DNA from: Paenibacillus dendritiformis
Lineage (GTDB): Bacteria; Bacillota; Bacilli; Paenibacillales; Paenibacillaceae
DNA: 64,000 nucleotides
Direction: 5' to 3'
NCBI RefSeq assembly: GCF_945605565.1
Contig: NZ_OX216966.1
Location: 4,580,001-4,644,000 of the forward strand
Of this stretch, positions 61,840 to 64,000 are shown in pieces. Under the pieces are notes generated by a model. That model was given only the letters and a program-made list of their open reading frames with translations, searched no databases and was not told where the DNA came from. Position 1 is the first letter of the stretch. Each line of letters starts with the position of its first letter. A program made the translations under genes and the position numbers.

Positions 61840-62708
61840 AGTCGATCCCCATCCTTATCATACTTGAAAAATCCGACGCCCGTCTTCACACCAAGGTGGC
61901 CGGCTCGCACCATCTTTTTCAACAATACGGACGGACGATATTTGATATCGCCGAACTCGCGGAACATGCGTTCCAAGGCCGCCAATACCGAATCCAGACC
62001 GAAGCGGTCCGCCATTTCCAAAGGCCCATACTGGAAATTGTAGCCGATACGCATCGCGTTGTCGATATCTTCTGCCGAAGCGACCCCTTCCTGCAGCACA
62101 TGAAGAGCCTCGTTGATGAGAATGCAGCTAATGCGCGTCGTCACGAATCCCGGGGATTCATAGACCATAACGCCTTTCTTCTGCACAACCTCTTCGACGA
62201 AGCGCTTCGTTTCGTTAAATGTAGCGTCCGAAGTCTTCAGCCCGCGGATAATCTCCACAAGCTCGACCTTCGCGACGGGATAAATAAAGTGCATGCCAAT
62301 GACCCGATCCGGATATTTCGTCGAGCTGGCCAGTTCGGTTAAAGACAACGTGGATGTATTGCTTGCCAAAATAATATTGCTTGGGCAAACCCGATCCAGT
62401 TCCGCAAATACTTGCTTTTTCGCTTCCAAATCCTCCGAGATCGTCTCGATGACCAATTCGCATGCTCCCAGTTCCGCCAAATGCGTCACCTTATGTATGC
62501 GGGAGAGGATCAGTTTTTTCTCCGCCTGGGTGATTGCCCATTTCTCCAATTGTTTGTCCAGACTCGCTTCAATCATCGAGTAGGCATGATCCAGCTTCTC
62601 TGTCGACTTTTCCACCAACAGCACGTCCAAGCCTTTGACAGCAAGCATTTCCGCAATGCCTTGGCCCATTGTACCGCCGCCGATGACGCCGATTTTCTTG
62701 AAAAACAT
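61836..62708 (-). CDS. 3-hydroxybutyryl-CoA (3-hydroxyacyl-CoA) dehydrogenase
   Basis: A 290-aa NAD-dependent dehydrogenase. The N-terminal Rossmann motif is IGVIGGGTMGQGIAEM (about 6-21), the catalytic His-Glu region is 'VIGMHFIYPVAKVELVEII', and the C-terminal 3HCDH domain includes 'GFVTTRISCILINEALHVLQEG' and 'NFQYGPLEMADRFGLD'. The start at 62708 follows AAGGTGG; the frame continues upstream. First gene of a leftward operon with ackA, asnS and probably dnaD. It fits fatty-acid or butyrate-type metabolism (MmgB/Hbd-like). Confidence 0.9.
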   Translation of the reverse strand: MFFKKIGVIGGGTMGQGIAEMLAVKGLDVLLVEKSTEKLDHAYSMIEASLDKQLEKWAITQAEKKLILSRIHKVTHLAELGACELVIETISEDLEAKKQVFAELDRVCPSNIILASNTSTLSLTELASSTKYPDRVIGMHFIYPVAKVELVEIIRGLKTSDATFNETKRFVEEVVQKKGVMVYESPGFVTTRISCILINEALHVLQEGVASAEDIDNAMRIGYNFQYGPLEMADRFGLDSVLAALERMFREFGDIKYRPSVLLKKMVRAGHLGVKTGVGFFKYDKDGDRL

Positions 62709-62814
62709 GGTTACTTCCACCTTTCCTCCATCTATGCTCTGTATAGTGTACCCGATAACAGGCATTCGTTATCAGTGCACAGGGATCTTAATCTATCATA
62801 ACATGAATCCTGAA

Positions 62815-62850
62815 AATAAAAAGAAAAACCCAGCGTGTTTTCACGCTGGG
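62815..62850 (-). terminator. Strong terminator of the FtsH-like gene
   Basis: CCCAGCGTG (62829-62837) and CACGCTGGG (62842-62850) form a perfect 9-bp stem with a 4-nt loop. On the minus strand it is followed by TTTTTCTTTTTATTTTC. The stop codon of the protease gene lies inside the loop side of the stem. Confidence 0.88.
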
Positions 62851-64000
62851 AATTCCTGACTGTCACATAATAGACACCGAAATTGCTCTCCGCTCAAGTT
62901 TTCCTCACGCAGAAGCTGGTGCAAAATGCGCTCGAATGAAGGCTTGCGCTCGCCCAGCAGCGCGTGCGTACGCTCGAAGAGCTGCTCCATGATGACTTGC
63001 GTCTGCCGGGTCAAGGCTTCCGGCGGCAGCTGCTTCAAGCGGACGATGCCCAGCTCCGTCAGGCCGGCATTGATCATCGTGTCGACGATGTTCAGCGCCT
63101 GATCGAAGTCGCCCTGCGAGCCAGTGCTGCGGTTGCCGTAAAAGATCTCCTCGGCCGCCGCTCCGCCGAGCGCAATCATAATCTGTTCCTCCAGGAACGG
63201 CTTCGTGTACAGATAACGCTCTTCCAGCGGCTGATGGCGGACATACCCGAGCGCCTGCCCCCTTGGGCTGAGCGCCACCTGGGATACGCTCCCGGGACGG
63301 ACCACTTCCGCCATAATCGCATGCCCAAGCTCGTGGATCGCGACACGCCGGCGTTCTTCCTGATTCGTCTCCCGGTCGATCTTCTCGCCCATCATCACTT
63401 TATCAATCGCTTGCGACAAATGGTTCGTCGTAATGACATCCGACTCATCCCGCATCGCATAGATCGCGCCTTCGTTCAATACGCTCTCCAGCTGCGCGCC
63501 GGAGAAGCTGAACGTCTCGTCGGCGATCCGCTCCAGATCGACGTCATCCGCCAGCGGCTTGTTGTCGGCGTGCAGCTTCAAAATATGAAGCCGCCCTTTT
63601 TTATCGGGGAGGTCGACCTGAATATGTCGGTCGAACCGTCCAGGGCGCAGGAGGGCGCTATCCAGCATCTCCTTGCGGTTCGTCGCGGCCATGACGAGAA
63701 TGCGCGGACTCATGTCGGCATACAGCCCGTCCATCTCCGTCAGCAGCTGGTTCAACGTCTGATCGTATTCCCGCTGCTGTCCGCCTTCCCGCTTGCCGCC
63801 GATAACATCGATCTCATCGATGAAGATGACGGCGTTCTGCTTTTTCTCTTTGGCTGCGCGCTGCCGCGCCTGCTTGAACAGCTCGCGTACGCGGCCGGCT
63901 CCGACGCCGACGAACATCTCCACGAACTCGCTGCCCGCGACGCCGATGAAGACGGCATCGGCATAATGCGCAGCCGCTTTGGCCATCAGCGTCTTCCCTG
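62841..64000 (-). CDS. FtsH-like AAA+ zinc metalloprotease (partial, N-terminus beyond window)
   Basis: A fragment of at least 386 aa. It begins within Walker A (GKTLMAKAAAHY) at the edge; Walker B is VIFIDEID, the arginine-finger region is LLRPGRFDRH and the second region of homology is present. The zinc motif is HELGH (HEAGH in most FtsH) with the third ligand region 'TGSQGDFDQALNIVDTMI'. The C-terminus ends soon after the peptidase domain with a CLLC pair. It resembles the shorter FtsH paralogues of Paenibacillus rather than the main membrane FtsH, but the missing N-terminus leaves this open. Confidence 0.85.
   Translation of the reverse strand, partial: GKTLMAKAAAHYADAVFIGVAGSEFVEMFVGVGAGRVRELFKQARQRAAKEKKQNAVIFIDEIDVIGGKREGGQQREYDQTLNQLLTEMDGLYADMSPRILVMAATNRKEMLDSALLRPGRFDRHIQVDLPDKKGRLHILKLHADNKPLADDVDLERIADETFSFSGAQLESVLNEGAIYAMRDESDVITTNHLSQAIDKVMMGEKIDRETNQEERRRVAIHELGHAIMAEVVRPGSVSQVALSPRGQALGYVRHQPLEERYLYTKPFLEEQIMIALGGAAAEEIFYGNRSTGSQGDFDQALNIVDTMINAGLTELGIVRLKQLPPEALTRQTQVIMEQLFERTHALLGERKPSFERILHQLLREENLSGEQFRCLLCDSQEFPA

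Overview
This 64-kb window is ordinary chromosomal sequence from a spore-forming, low-GC-lineage Gram-positive bacterium, but with fairly high GC. It is most likely a Paenibacillus or close relative (Paenibacillaceae). The evidence is strong AGGAGG-type ribosome binding sites with many GTG/TTG starts, a double-headed bacterial dynamin (DynA type), an SLH-domain S-layer protein beside a copper-amine-oxidase-like/AMIN/Amidase_3 wall hydrolase, a Bacillus-type methionine salvage set, and a proline T-box leader. The genus is an inference. No rRNA, tRNA, CRISPR array, insertion sequence or prophage was found.

Layout. 0-5 kb: an aromatic-acid-exporter-like membrane protein cut by the left edge, an SsuABC/ThiXYZ-type ABC importer (binding lipoprotein, ATPase, permease) and an M32 carboxypeptidase, all leftward. 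5-14.8 kb: small housekeeping and accessory genes (HesB-like protein, beta-carbonic anhydrase, CobW GTPase, PadR regulator with its operator inside its own promoter, DUF309, a membrane protein plus YxcD-like protein behind an ECF-sigma-type promoter, an orphan response regulator, an rRNA-type methyltransferase with a pseudouridine synthase, a CapA-like lipoprotein, MarR, and a 56-aa ORF). 14.7-22.2 kb: parE-parC, then a GDSL esterase/ABC-2 transporter operon. 22.2-23.5 kb: a gene-free, repeat-rich island. 23.5-27.2 kb: a heterodimeric multidrug-type ABC exporter. 27.5-37.4 kb: dynA, a small unknown gene, nth, SLH protein, GerMN lipoprotein and amidase, all leftward. 37.5-42 kb: MarR plus DHA2-type exporter, a small membrane protein, TetR and a C39-family lipoprotein. 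42-45 kb: leuCD opposite a LysR regulator.

45-56 kb is the most interesting stretch. An mtnU-like amidase overlaps a NagZ-like glycosidase on one strand. On the other lie mtnE and then a six-gene unit proB-proA-proC-mtnW-mtnX-mtnB. That unit is preceded by a T-box riboswitch with a readable proline (CCU) specifier. proC and mtnW share a TTGA stop/start and no terminator is visible inside the unit, so methionine salvage appears to be wired to proline-tRNA charging rather than to a SAM riboswitch. 56-64 kb: TetR plus alpha/beta hydrolase, then a leftward operon (3-hydroxyacyl-CoA dehydrogenase, ackA, asnS, dnaD), and an FtsH-like metalloprotease cut by the right edge.

No wholly new defence or mobile system was found. 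The best candidates for follow-up are the proline-controlled methionine-salvage operon, the repeat island, and several well-formed regulatory sites.
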